A DNA stretch of 64,000 nt, taken from an uncultured Bacteroidaceae bacterium. GTDB lineage: Bacteria > Bacteroidota > Bacteroidia > Bacteroidales > Bacteroidaceae. The translations under genes were made by a program, and so were the position numbers. The stretch spans positions 1 to 64,000 of the forward strand of contig CAJOHO010000015.1 in assembly GCA_905234555.1 (NCBI GenBank), in the 5' to 3' direction. Every line of letters starts with the position of its first letter. Positions within the stretch are counted from its first letter, which is position 1. Of this stretch, positions 42,751-51,250 are shown in pieces. Below the pieces are notes generated by a model, which saw nothing but the letters and a program-made list of their open reading frames with translations, did no database searches and was not told where the DNA came from.

Positions 42751-45393
42751 TTATTTTCTATTTCCGAAATAGCTGTAGCGGTTGTTGTCGGGATTGACAA
42801 CGATGGACTCAATAACAATTTCGGGGTCAATCATGATGAGCTTCAGCTTGTGACTGTTCCCTCCCCCTTGGGGGAGCTGGAGGGGGCCGAACTTCACTTC
42901 TAACCAACGGATATTGTCGAAGACCTCATCACGTCGAAGCATTTTTCTTCCGTCTTTCCAACCACTAAGCAGCAGATTGTTATGAGGTGGCAGGGGCTTT
43001 AGGTTCTTCGACTGGGCGAGGTTCTTCGGTGTGTATTCCTGGAACTCGTCGTGCAGTCCCTGACGGGCATCGATGACCTGCATCGGCTGGTCGTCGAGTT
43101 GTACGCCAAGACGCAGACCGCGGGCAGGCATGATGTCCTGTGTGGGCAATATACCGATGGCAACGGAGAGTGAAGAGTCGGCTATTGCCGTAGTGTTCGA
43201 CAAGTCAATATCATACTCCAGTTTCGGTCCACTACCGTCTGCAGGCCATTCCTTCATCACGTCGGCAGCACCCATACAGCCTTCGCCACGACCAAGACCG
43301 TCGAGGTACATCCAGCCACCGTACACGTCGTACTCGCCTTCGTGTGCAGGGATGGTGTGTTCTTTCGTGTCTTTCGAAGCGCTCAGGTCGTGGTTCACCT
43401 TGTAACCAAGATCCATCGGGTTCGTGTTCTTATCAGGAATCGACCACTTGGTGTAGCCGATATGATTGTCAAGCATCATGCCGTCCCATTTACCTCCAGC
43501 CAACACCTTATTATAATAGTCCGTCAGTCGCTGGTCTTTTTCCATCAGGGCATTGACAGTCTCGCGGTCGCCCATCGTGGCAGCGTTGTACATCAAGGCA
43601 ACGCCGGCGCTGGCTACGGCAGGATAATAGACCAACTGGTAAAAGGCGTCCTGCGCTTCAGCAGGAATCTTCTCCTTGAGGTTCTCGCAACGGGCAACAA
43701 TCGACTGCCATTGGTTGTTCAGGTGAAGCATCTCCTCGTAGTTGAAGAGACCAGGCACCTGCACTTCTGGCTTGCGAAGGAGGTTCAGCTTTGAGTAGTC
43801 GGCAATGATCTCTGCACACTCATCGGTGATGTAGTCTGGTAAACCTCCAATGGTACCCTCATCACCGAAACAGGCTTTGGTGGCGTAGCTTCCTCCGAGC
43901 ACACTTGCCGTCCATTGGCGGAGCCACTCCATCTCGTCGTCGTAGGTGGTGTGCTTCACCCATTTGGGATCAGGCGCAAGCGGTCCGAAGGCATCGGGAC
44001 TCCAAGCATAATCCATGATGAACGAGATGGGCATTTCCTTGGGTTTCAAATCTCCCACGTTGATGATCCAGATGCGGTCGATGCCGGAACGGTAAGCAAG
44101 ATTCAGCTGTTCACGCAGCTTCGGAACGGTGGTGGTGTTCACCCAGCGGTCGTTCCACGGTCCGCCGTTCATGTCGATATGATAATAGAGACCCAAACCA
44201 CCCTTCCGTTTGCGTTCCTTCTCAGTTCCCTTACGGCGGATATAGCCCCAGTTGTTGTCGCAGAAGAGCAGCGTCACATCATCAGGCACGGTGAAGCCCG
44301 CGTCGTAGTAGCGCTGTACTTCCGTAAAGATAGCCCAGAGCTGCGGCACAGCATCGGCACGTCCGTAGATATCCTTGATCATCTTGCGTTGTCCGTCGAT
44401 GACGCTGTGAAGCGTCTTCATGTTCTCAGCATCGTCGCCTTTGCCCATCGCCACATCACCATCGCCACGCATACCGATGGTCACAAGGTTATCGTAGTTC
44501 TTGTTGCGCTCCATGCCCTCGCGGAAGAACTGATCCACGCGTTCTTTGTTCGATGCGTAGTCCCACGGACCAACCAGCTCTTTGCGGTGCAGGTATTCCT
44601 GGTGGGACCGCATCATCGGTTCATGGTGACTGGTTCCCATCACGATGCCCATTTCGTCGGCGAGTCGCGGACTCTCAGGGTCATCTTCGTTGAATGCTGT
44701 TGCCCACATCGCTGGCCAGAAATAGTTGGCTTTCAGGCGCAGCAGGAGTTCAAATATCTTCTCGTAGGCTTTAGCATTCACGCCACCAAAATGTTTTTGG
44801 CACCAAGTGCCGAACGAGGGCCACTCGTCGTTAATAAAAATGCCGCGATATTTCACCGCAGGCCAGCTGTAATGGTAGCCAGCCGGCCAGTAGAGTTCAT
44901 CCTTATGTACCACAGGTGCATCGGCCATCCAGTACCAAGGAGATACGCCGATGCGGCTTGAAATCTCGTAAATGCCATAGATGGTTCCACGTTTGTCGCT
45001 GCCGGCAACGACCAGATTACCATCCACTACGTCGATGCAGTAAGCTTCCCACCTGCCTTTGATGGGTTTCACATCAAGTTTCTTCTGCTTGATAAGCTTG
45101 TCGATGGCTCTGCTCTTCCCGATGGTGCCGACTATGATAAGCCCCTTTCCAGTCTTCCCCCCTTGGGGGGATATGAGGGGGGCTGTTCCTGTAACCTTGT
45201 GGATGTCATCGCTTAGATCATTTGCCGCCCTCAGCACGCCCTTCCAATCGTTCTCGTCCACTACAATCGTTGCAGCCTTGCCATCCTTGGCAATACAAAA
45301 CTTTTCTTGACTTTGTTGAGTTCCGTCACTTTGTGCCGTCGCGGTTAGGGTAATGGCGGCAAGGAAGATTGATAGGATGATTCTTTTATTCAT
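42751..45393 (-). CDS. Glycoside hydrolase family 115 (xylan alpha-1,2-glucuronidase)
   Basis: Large secreted enzyme, 880 residues, of family GH115, which removes (4-O-methyl-)glucuronic acid from glucuronoxylan. Seen: signal peptide about 1-20 (ATAQ), N-terminal domain with GRWEAYCIDVVDGNLVVAGSDKRG split over two strands, the barrel with YRGIFINDEWPSFGTWC, RLKANYFWPAMW and GTSHHEPMMRSHQEY, and C-terminal beta domains. Two GC palindromic elements are in frame, at about residues 71-81 (PLISPQGGKTG) and 836-845. Likely regulated through three palindromes upstream. No SusC/D pair is next to it, so it is an orphan xylan gene here. Confidence 0.93.
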   Translation of the reverse strand: MNKRIILSIFLAAITLTATAQSDGTQQSQEKFCIAKDGKAATIVVDENDWKGVLRAANDLSDDIHKVTGTAPLISPQGGKTGKGLIIVGTIGKSRAIDKLIKQKKLDVKPIKGRWEAYCIDVVDGNLVVAGSDKRGTIYGIYEISSRIGVSPWYWMADAPVVHKDELYWPAGYHYSWPAVKYRGIFINDEWPSFGTWCQKHFGGVNAKAYEKIFELLLRLKANYFWPAMWATAFNEDDPESPRLADEMGIVMGTSHHEPMMRSHQEYLHRKELVGPWDYASNKERVDQFFREGMERNKNYDNLVTIGMRGDGDVAMGKGDDAENMKTLHSVIDGQRKMIKDIYGRADAVPQLWAIFTEVQRYYDAGFTVPDDVTLLFCDNNWGYIRRKGTEKERKRKGGLGLYYHIDMNGGPWNDRWVNTTTVPKLREQLNLAYRSGIDRIWIINVGDLKPKEMPISFIMDYAWSPDAFGPLAPDPKWVKHTTYDDEMEWLRQWTASVLGGSYATKACFGDEGTIGGLPDYITDECAEIIADYSKLNLLRKPEVQVPGLFNYEEMLHLNNQWQSIVARCENLKEKIPAEAQDAFYQLVYYPAVASAGVALMYNAATMGDRETVNALMEKDQRLTDYYNKVLAGGKWDGMMLDNHIGYTKWSIPDKNTNPMDLGYKVNHDLSASKDTKEHTIPAHEGEYDVYGGWMYLDGLGRGEGCMGAADVMKEWPADGSGPKLEYDIDLSNTTAIADSSLSVAIGILPTQDIMPARGLRLGVQLDDQPMQVIDARQGLHDEFQEYTPKNLAQSKNLKPLPPHNNLLLSGWKDGRKMLRRDEVFDNIRWLEVKFGPLQLPQGGGNSHKLKLIMIDPEIVIESIVVNPDNNRYSYFGNRK
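42859..42888. repeat. GC palindromic element near the 3' end of GH115
   Basis: CCCTCCCCCTTGGGGGAG, spacer, GGAGGGGG; in frame, encoding GPLQLPQGGG. Confidence 0.8.
45153..45184. repeat. GC palindromic element near the 5' end of GH115
   Basis: CCCCCCTTGGGGGG followed by GAGGGGGG; in frame, encoding PLISPQGGK. Confidence 0.75.
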
Positions 45394-45488
45394 TTTCTAT
45401 TTCGCTAATTATGTTTATTCATTATTTCAGGAACCATTTCCAGGCTGGTACTATGCATTTCTTTTATTGTCATCATAAGATTTTGCCG

Positions 45489-45586
45489 CAAAGATATGTG
45501 TTTTCCTTAATTTCAGGAAACTTTTGCTATATTTTTCCTTAATTTCAGGAAAGTTTTACGGGTAACCTTCCTTTTTTTTAGGAAAG
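45489..45586 (-). promoter_or_regulatory. GH115 promoter with three phased palindromes
   Basis: Minus-strand -7 box TATCTTTG at 45496-45489. Two identical palindromic sites TTTCCTTAATTTCAGGAAA at 45502-45520 and 45534-45552 (32 bp apart, three helical turns) and a third, looser TTCCT...AGGAAA site at about 45567-45586, again about 33 bp further. The first overlaps the -33 region. Suggests cooperative binding of a regulator on one face of the DNA. Confidence 0.7.
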
Positions 45587-45718
45587 TTAAGGGCGTTTCT
45601 TACAATCAAGACTGTTTTTTATACTCAATTTTCCTTGCAATTTTTACTCAAATTGCCCTGCAAAATTACTCAATTGAAGGCTGTTGGGGGAGGCATCAGA
45701 GATGTTGGATTCTACAAA

Positions 45719-45753
45719 CAAATGAGGCATCCAACTCGTAGATGCCTCATTTG
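45719..45753 (-). terminator. Hairpin after asd
   Basis: 13-bp perfect stem CAAATGAGGCATC / GATGCCTCATTTG with a 9-nt loop, about 120 nt after the asd stop. Only a weak T-run (TGTTTG) follows on the minus strand. The rest of 45587-45874 holds no gene that I can support. Confidence 0.55.
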
Positions 45754-45874
45754 CTGATTGATTTTGTATGATTGTGATACAATAGAAACTACTTGTTATT
45801 TGAATTCCCCTTGTTTTACTAAGTACTACGTCACTTTGTTCCGTGATTATTGTCACGACTCGGAAATCCAGAAA

Positions 45875-46888
45875 TTATTTTCTGAATTCCCCTCGCTGCT
45901 CCAAGAATTCACCGATTTGGACGGCGTTGAGGGCGGCGCCTTTCTTGATTTGGTCGCCTGAGAGCCAGAGCGTGATGCCGTTGTCGTTGGCGAGATCCTT
46001 GCGGATGCGGCCTACATAGACGTCGTCCTTGCCGGCTGTGAAGAGCGGCATGGGATATTTCTGAGTCGCAGGGTCGTCGATGACGGTAACGCCTGGGGCT
46101 GCCTGCAAGGCTTCGCGAACCTGCTCAGGAGTGAGCGGCTGCTGGGTCTCAATCCATACGGCTTCGCTGTGAGCACGGAGGGAGGAGATGCGTACACACA
46201 TCGCAGAGCAACGGGCATCTGTATGCATAATCTTGCGAGTCTCGTTGAACATCTTCATTTCTTCCTTCGTATAGCCGTTGTCCTGGAAGACGTCAATCTG
46301 AGGAATGACGTTATAAGCCAGCTGATAGGCGAACTTGTTGACGGTAGGTTCCTTGCCTTCCACCAGATCCTTGTATTGCTGCTGGAGTTCAGCCATTGCT
46401 GCAGCACCGGCACCCGATGCGCTCTGGTAGCTGGCTACGTGGATGCGCTCGATGTGGCTGAGACGTTCGATGGGCTGGAGCACAACAACCATCATGATGG
46501 TGGTGCAGTTGGGGTTGGCGATGATGCCGCGAGGACGGTTGAGGGCATCCTCAGCGTTGCACTCAGGTACAACGAGAGGTACGTCGGCATCCATGCGGAA
46601 AGCGCTGGAGTTGTCAATCATGACGGCTCCGTAGCGGGTGATGTCCTCAGCAAATTCCTTTGAGGTTCCTGCTCCGGCTGATGTGAAGGCGATATCTACA
46701 TCCTTGAAGTCGTCGCCGTGCTTCAGGAGCTGCACTTCGTATTCCTTTCCGCGGAACGTGTATTTGCGTCCTGCGCTACGGGTGGAACCGAACAGTACCA
46801 GTTCGTCAATGGGGAAATTTCTCTCGTCGAGCACACGCAGGAACTCCTGTCCTACGGCGCCACTTGCACCTACAATTGCTACTTTCAT
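45875..46888 (-). CDS. asd: Aspartate-semialdehyde dehydrogenase
   Basis: NADPH-dependent reduction of aspartyl phosphate to aspartate semialdehyde, for lysine/diaminopimelate, threonine and methionine synthesis. 337 residues. Seen: [14 protein letters not shown] near residues 7-20, the active-site Cys in NPNCTT near 126-131, SYQSASGAG near 155-163, and the conserved Arg/His region [13 protein letters not shown] near 235-247. I chose ATG at 46888 ([10 protein letters not shown]); the longer frame upstream is made of GTGAAGA repeats and lies upstream of the -7 box TAACTTTG (46956-46949). Confidence 0.96.
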   Translation of the reverse strand: MKVAIVGASGAVGQEFLRVLDERNFPIDELVLFGSTRSAGRKYTFRGKEYEVQLLKHGDDFKDVDIAFTSAGAGTSKEFAEDITRYGAVMIDNSSAFRMDADVPLVVPECNAEDALNRPRGIIANPNCTTIMMVVVLQPIERLSHIERIHVASYQSASGAGAAAMAELQQQYKDLVEGKEPTVNKFAYQLAYNVIPQIDVFQDNGYTKEEMKMFNETRKIMHTDARCSAMCVRISSLRAHSEAVWIETQQPLTPEQVREALQAAPGVTVIDDPATQKYPMPLFTAGKDDVYVGRIRKDLANDNGITLWLSGDQIKKGAALNAVQIGEFLEQRGEFRK

Positions 46889-46948
46889 AAATATCTTAAA
46901 TGTTTTTGTCGTGATGTCGAAATGTCGAAAAAAACGTCTTTGCGGCTG

Positions 46949-46994
46949 CAAAGTTACAAAAAAAAGTGAAGAGTGAAGAGTGAAGAGTGAAGAA
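46949..46994 (-). promoter_or_regulatory. asd promoter next to GTGAAGA repeat
   Basis: Minus-strand -7 box TAACTTTG at 46956-46949; four GTGAAGA heptamers at 46966-46994 occupy the -33 region. The leader holds a short ATGTCGAAATGTCG repeat near 46912-46930. Confidence 0.6.
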
Positions 46995-47041
46995 TTATGC
47001 AAAAAAAGGAAGATGAAGGGGGAAGAGTGAAGATTTTTTCG

Positions 47042-47072
47042 TAACTTTGCAGCGCATTTTTAGCAAAATGCG
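47042..47072 (+). promoter_or_regulatory. Antiporter promoter and 5' hairpin
   Basis: -7 box TAACTTTG at 47042-47049, followed at once by a perfect 8-bp stem CGCATTTT/AAAATGCG (47053-47072, loop TAGC) that would sit at the very 5' end of the mRNA, 18 nt before the ATG. May stabilise the transcript. Confidence 0.55.
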
Positions 47073-47090
47073 ATAAAAAGTAAGGACTCA

Positions 47091-49271
47091 ATGACCACAG
47101 CTGTTCTGACAACACCGTTATTTGAGATGCCCAGGCTTGGTGATTTGATTGGCAAACTGCCTATCACCGATCCGACGTGGGCTTTCTTTATTGTGCTGGC
47201 GATTATCCTGCTGGCACCGATGGCGCTGAATCGTCTGCGTATTCCCCATCTGGTGGGAATGATTCTGGCAGGTGTGCTGATTGGTCCGCACGGACTCAAT
47301 CTGCTGGCACGCGACAACAGCTTTGAGCTGTTTGGTCAGGTGGGCATCTACTACATCATGTTCCTTGCAGGACTGGAGATGGATTTGGCGGGTCTGAAGC
47401 AGAACCGTCTGAATGGAATGATCTTCGGTACACTGACATCCCTGATTCCTTTCCTCTTCGGACTGGCAGCAGGTCTTTGGTTCCTGCATTACAGCATGGC
47501 GGCTTCCCTGCTGCTGGCCTGTATCTTCGCTTCCCACACGCTGGTGGCTTATCCCATCGTGGGCCGTTACGGCCTGACCCGAAACCGCAGTGTGACGGTG
47601 AGTGTGGCTGCCACAATGGTGGCGCTGCTTTTTGCCCTCCTCATCCTGGCAGGACTGGCAGGCACCATTCTGGGCGAGGCCAACTGGCTGTTCTGGGTGT
47701 GGTTCGCCGTGAAGTTCGGCCTGTTCATCGCAGTGCTGTTCTTCGTCTTCCCACGTATCATCCGCTGGTTTTTCAAAAAGCACAGCGAACCGGTCATGCA
47801 GTTCATCTTCGTTCTCGGCATGATGTTCCTGGCTGGAGCAACAGCTGAGGCCTGTGGGTTGGAAGGCATCTTGGGCGCATTCCTTGCCGGACTTGTGTTC
47901 AACCGCTTCATTCCGCGCAGCACTCCGCTGATGAATCGCGTAGAGTTTGTGGGTAACGCCGTCTTTATTCCTTATTTCTTGATAGGAGTCGGTATGCTGG
48001 TGAACTTGGGTCCGCTGTTCGACACCCGTGAAGCACCCGTGGTGGTGTTGGTGATGGTGGTGGCAGGTACGTTGTCTAAATACCTGGCAGCTGTCTTCAG
48101 CCGTCGTCTCATCGGTATGTCGCGTCACGAAGGTCTGATGATGTTCGGTCTGAGTGAAGCCCATGCTGCCGGTGCTTTGGCGATGGTGATGGTAGGAACG
48201 CACCTGTATGTTGCAGAAGGTGTGCCATTGATGAACAACGCGGTGCTCGATGGCGTGGTGGTGATGATCCTGCTAACGTGTATCATCAGCTCTATCGCCA
48301 CCGACCAGGCAGCACGTCTGCTGAAAATCCATGAGGAGAAAGCGGTTGATGTGAAAGAGCAGCATCCGCAGAACGACGACGAGAAGATCTTAGTGCCGAT
48401 CAACGAGACGGATAAGATAGATATGCTGGTGCAGACCGCTATTCTGATGCGTAACCAAGAGCTGAATCGTGGGCTGATCTGCCTGAATGTGGTGAACGAC
48501 GATGACCCGACGGGCATCTTGCGCCGCCACAGTAAGGACTGTCTGCAGCAGGCTGAACACCTGTGTGTGGCTGCCGACGTGAAGGTGCAGACCCAGAGCC
48601 GTCTGGCGGTAAACTTCGTGAATGGTGTGATTCATGCTTTCCATGAAAACGATGCCAGCGAAATTCTCATTGGCCTGCATCGCAAGCAGAAACCGTCTGA
48701 CTCGCTGTTGGGACGCTTTGCCCAAGGACTCATCGAAGGGTTGGACCGCCAGATCATCATCGTCAACTTCCTCATTCCTGCCAACACCTTCCGCAAGATT
48801 GTGGTGGCTGTGCCTGAACGGGCGCAGTACGAGAGTGGATTCACCCGATGGGTGGAACGCTTGTCGCGCTTTGCCTTGGAGACGGGTTGCCGCATCGAGT
48901 TCCATGCTGCGGAAGAGACGGCTGAGCTGATCCGTGCTTACATCAACCACTACCATCCGTTGGTGCGCGACGAATATGCACCGTTCGATCCAGACGTGTC
49001 GTTGGAGGCATTGGCTTCGGAGATGCATAACGACCACCTCTTCGTGTTGGTGACGGCTCGTCACGGCAGCGTGAGCTACGAACGGCGTATGGCAAAGATG
49101 CAATACGAACTCAACAAGCACTTCTTAGGCAAGAACCTGATGATTGTATATCCTGAGCAGGGTGGCGAGACTTCGAACCTGCCCACCTTCTCCAGTCCTA
49201 CGGCTCAACCGTTGGCTAATCCTTCGTTTGTGAACCGCTGGCTGTCAAAATGGATGAGTAAGATAGGATAA
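47091..49271 (+). CDS. Cation:proton antiporter (CPA2) with UspA-like C-terminus
   Basis: Inner-membrane Na+(K+)/H+ antiporter, 726 residues. Seen: about 12 membrane helices in residues 25-400 with RIPHLVGMILAGVLIGPHGLNLL near 45-67, FLAGLEMDL, ASHTLVAYPIVGRYGL and GATAEACGLEGILGAFLAGLVFNR typical of CPA2, then a soluble part from about 415 with two universal-stress-protein-like units (KILVPINETDKIDMLVQ and KIVVAVPERAQYESGF). The soluble part may bind nucleotide and gate transport. Role in pH or sodium homeostasis is inferred. Confidence 0.9.
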   Translation: MTTAVLTTPLFEMPRLGDLIGKLPITDPTWAFFIVLAIILLAPMALNRLRIPHLVGMILAGVLIGPHGLNLLARDNSFELFGQVGIYYIMFLAGLEMDLAGLKQNRLNGMIFGTLTSLIPFLFGLAAGLWFLHYSMAASLLLACIFASHTLVAYPIVGRYGLTRNRSVTVSVAATMVALLFALLILAGLAGTILGEANWLFWVWFAVKFGLFIAVLFFVFPRIIRWFFKKHSEPVMQFIFVLGMMFLAGATAEACGLEGILGAFLAGLVFNRFIPRSTPLMNRVEFVGNAVFIPYFLIGVGMLVNLGPLFDTREAPVVVLVMVVAGTLSKYLAAVFSRRLIGMSRHEGLMMFGLSEAHAAGALAMVMVGTHLYVAEGVPLMNNAVLDGVVVMILLTCIISSIATDQAARLLKIHEEKAVDVKEQHPQNDDEKILVPINETDKIDMLVQTAILMRNQELNRGLICLNVVNDDDPTGILRRHSKDCLQQAEHLCVAADVKVQTQSRLAVNFVNGVIHAFHENDASEILIGLHRKQKPSDSLLGRFAQGLIEGLDRQIIIVNFLIPANTFRKIVVAVPERAQYESGFTRWVERLSRFALETGCRIEFHAAEETAELIRAYINHYHPLVRDEYAPFDPDVSLEALASEMHNDHLFVLVTARHGSVSYERRMAKMQYELNKHFLGKNLMIVYPEQGGETSNLPTFSSPTAQPLANPSFVNRWLSKWMSKIG

Positions 49272-49274
49272 AAA

Positions 49275-49342
49275 GACCCACCCCCTTGCCCCTCCAAAGG
49301 GAAAAGACCCACCCCCTTGCCCCTCCCTTGTAGGGTGGGGAG
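49275..49342. repeat. Tandem long GC palindromic elements
   Basis: Two GACCCACCCCCTTGCCCCTCC units in a row, the second closed by a GGGTGGGGAG arm. This longer subfamily (CCACCCCCTTGCCCCTCCC, loop, GGGAGGGGAGTA) also occurs at 49475-49512, 50155-50205 and 50283-50323, all around lolD and cvfB. Confidence 0.8.
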
Positions 49343-49474
49343 TATATAGCAGTCAGGCGGCGGAATATACCAATCAAGCTTGTATTTGTATTAAATAGAG
49401 GTCTTGTAGAGATAGAAGAAGTAAAGAACAACAATAAAATGGATAAGGAACAATACACAGACTGTGGAGTAACT

Positions 49475-49512
49475 ACTCCCCTCCCTACAAAGGAGGGACA
49501 GTGGGAGGGTCC
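49475..49512. repeat. Long GC palindromic element abutting the lolD start
   Basis: ACTCCCCTCCC, loop, GGAGGG, then GTGGGAGGGTCC; ends 1 nt before the lolD ATG, so it forms the ribosome-binding region. Confidence 0.75.
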
Positions 49513-49513
49513 T

Positions 49514-50218
49514 ATGATTCAGCTCCGTCATATCACCAAGTCGTTTGGCTCGCTGCAGGTGCTGAAAGGCATCGACCTGGATATAGAGAAAGGAGAAGTG
49601 GTCAGCATTGTCGGTCCCAGCGGAGCCGGAAAGACGACGCTGCTGCAGATTATGGGTACGCTGGATGCTGCTGATGGTGGCAGCATCGTGATTGACGGCA
49701 AGGATGTGACGAAGATGGGTCAGAAGGAACTGGCAAAGTTCCGCAACCAGCATCTTGGTTTTGTCTTCCAGTTCCACCAGCTGCTGCCTGAGTTCACGGC
49801 AGTGGAGAATGTGATGATTCCAGCCTTGATTGGCGGGCAGTCGAAGAAAGCGGTGAAGGCAAAAGCAGAGGAACTATTGGCGTTCTTGGGCCTTTCCGAC
49901 CGCGTCAACCATAAACCCAACGAACTGTCGGGTGGTGAGAAGCAGCGTGTGGCTGTAGCCCGTGCACTCATCAACAACCCTTCTGTCATCTTGGCTGACG
50001 AACCCTCTGGCAGTCTCGACACGAAGAACAAGGCGGAACTCCATCAGCTCTTCTTCGACCTCCGCGACAAGTTAGGTCAGACCTTCGTCATCGTTACCCA
50101 CGACGAACAACTGGCAGCGACGACGGACCGCACCATCAAAATGCAGGATGGACTGACCCTCCCCCAACTGACCCTCCCCCTTGCCCCTCCCGTGGAGGGA
50201 GGGGAGTATATACTCTGA
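49514..50218 (+). CDS. lolD: LolD-like ABC transporter ATPase
   Basis: ATPase of the LolCDE lipoprotein-release family or a close MacB-type relative, 234 residues. Seen: Walker [10 protein letters not shown] near 34-42, Q-loop [17 protein letters not shown], signature [15 protein letters not shown] near 137-151, Walker [13 protein letters not shown] near 157-168 and H-loop VTHD. ATG at 49514 gives [12 protein letters not shown]; an earlier frame start at 49439 would add a repeat-encoded peptide. The C-terminal 20 residues (after MQDGL) are encoded by a long GC palindromic element, so the normal tail is replaced or extended. No permease gene nearby. Confidence 0.88.
   Translation: MIQLRHITKSFGSLQVLKGIDLDIEKGEVVSIVGPSGAGKTTLLQIMGTLDAADGGSIVIDGKDVTKMGQKELAKFRNQHLGFVFQFHQLLPEFTAVENVMIPALIGGQSKKAVKAKAEELLAFLGLSDRVNHKPNELSGGEKQRVAVARALINNPSVILADEPSGSLDTKNKAELHQLFFDLRDKLGQTFVIVTHDEQLAATTDRTIKMQDGLTLPQLTLPLAPPVEGGEYIL
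50155..50205. repeat. Long GC palindromic element encoding the LolD tail
   Basis: CTGACCCTCCCCCAACTGACC then CCTCCCCCTTGCCCCTCCC, loop GTGG, AGGGAGGGGAGTATATA. In frame; supplies the last residues of LolD. Confidence 0.8.
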
Positions 50219-50254
50219 TAAGTGATAATAGATGGATTCTTAATAGATACTGAC

Positions 50255-51190
50255 ATGAATAACAATAACAACCAACAGGTAGCTACTCCCCTCCCTTCAC
50301 GGGAGGGGCAGGGGGGTGGGTCCCTGGTAAGACTCGGTAAGCACAATCGTTTGACAGTGCTGCGAGAGGTGGACTTCGGTGTTTATCTCGATGCTGGTGA
50401 AGTGGGTGATGTGCTGTTGCCCAAACGCTATGTGCCCAAAGGAACGAAGGAGGGCGACGTGCTCGATGTCTTCCTTTATTTAGATAATGAGGAACGCCTC
50501 ATTGCCACCACCGAGACACCGTTGGTGGAAGTGAACGAGTTTGCCTACCTCGAAGTGAAATGGACCAACGAGTTCGGTGCCTTCCTCGACTGGGGACTGA
50601 TGAAAGACCTCTTCTGTCCCTTCCGCGAACAGAAAGCAGATATGGTGAAAGGACGCAAGTACCTGGTTTATTGCTATATCGACCCGATAACCTATCGCAT
50701 CGTTGCCTCAGCGAAGATTGGAAAATTTCTGTCCGACGAACGTCCGCCCTATCAGTCAGGAGACAGTGTGGAGATACTTATCATGGACAAGACAGACTTG
50801 GGCATGAAAGCCATCGTTGATTCGAAGTATGTGGGTCTCATCTTCCAGAACGAGATATTCCAACCCATTCATGTGGGCGACCGCCTCACAGCTTTCGTGA
50901 AGCAGGTGAGGGACGACAATAAGATTGACCTGAAACTGCAGAAGTACTTCGGCAAGAAGCGTGTGACGGAATTCAGCGAACAGCTACTCTACCGCCTCTG
51001 CATCATGCCCGACGGCTTCTGTCCGCTTCACGACAAGAGTGATGCCGAAGACATCTACAACACCTTCGGTGTATCGAAGAAAACTTTCAAGCGTGGTGTC
51101 GGCGACCTGTATAAACACCATTACATCACGCTGGAAGAAAAAGGAATCCGCCTTACGTCCGAGGGACGCAAGGCGGGAGAAAGCGAATAA
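50255..51190 (+). CDS. CvfB-like S1 RNA-binding protein
   Basis: 311 residues, CvfB/YitL family of RNA-binding regulators with tandem S1 domains and a C-terminal winged helix. Seen: LGKHNRLTVLREVDFGVYLDAGEVGDVLLP split across the first S1 unit, NEFGAFLDWGLMKDLFCPF in the next, GMKAIVDSKYVGLIF, and a C-terminal winged-helix part FGVSKKTFKRGVGDLYKHH. The first 23 residues (after MNNNNN) are encoded by a long GC palindromic element read as TPLPSREGQGGG. A GTG at 50222 would lengthen it by 11 residues; I prefer the ATG. 36 nt after lolD. Confidence 0.85.
   Translation: MNNNNNQQVATPLPSREGQGGGSLVRLGKHNRLTVLREVDFGVYLDAGEVGDVLLPKRYVPKGTKEGDVLDVFLYLDNEERLIATTETPLVEVNEFAYLEVKWTNEFGAFLDWGLMKDLFCPFREQKADMVKGRKYLVYCYIDPITYRIVASAKIGKFLSDERPPYQSGDSVEILIMDKTDLGMKAIVDSKYVGLIFQNEIFQPIHVGDRLTAFVKQVRDDNKIDLKLQKYFGKKRVTEFSEQLLYRLCIMPDGFCPLHDKSDAEDIYNTFGVSKKTFKRGVGDLYKHHYITLEEKGIRLTSEGRKAGESE
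50283..50323. repeat. Long GC palindromic element in the cvfB N-terminus
   Basis: CTACTCCCCTCCC, loop TTCAC, GGGAGGGGCAGGGGGGTGGG; in frame within the first codons of cvfB. Confidence 0.8.
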
Positions 51191-51203
51191 AGGTTCTTTA
51201 AGA

Positions 51204-51248
51204 GAAGTCGTAATGTCGTCATTTCGTAATGTCGTCATGTCGAAGAGT
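51204..51248. repeat. GTCGTAATGTCGTCAT simple repeat between cvfB and fhs
   Basis: Alternating GTCGTAATG and TCGTCATxTCG units, twice, followed by an inverted GTCATTACGAC. The TCGTAATG/CATTACGA pairing could form a hairpin and may end transcription from both sides. Confidence 0.5.
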
Positions 51249-51250
51249 CA

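Noticed and set aside
45644..45856. 70-codon minus-strand frame between asd and GH115
   Set aside because: It spans the hairpin at 45719-45753 and shows no start context or family features.
49439..49513. N-terminal extension of LolD by 25 residues
   Set aside because: The added peptide is encoded by a GC palindromic repeat, and the family begins at MIQLRHI.
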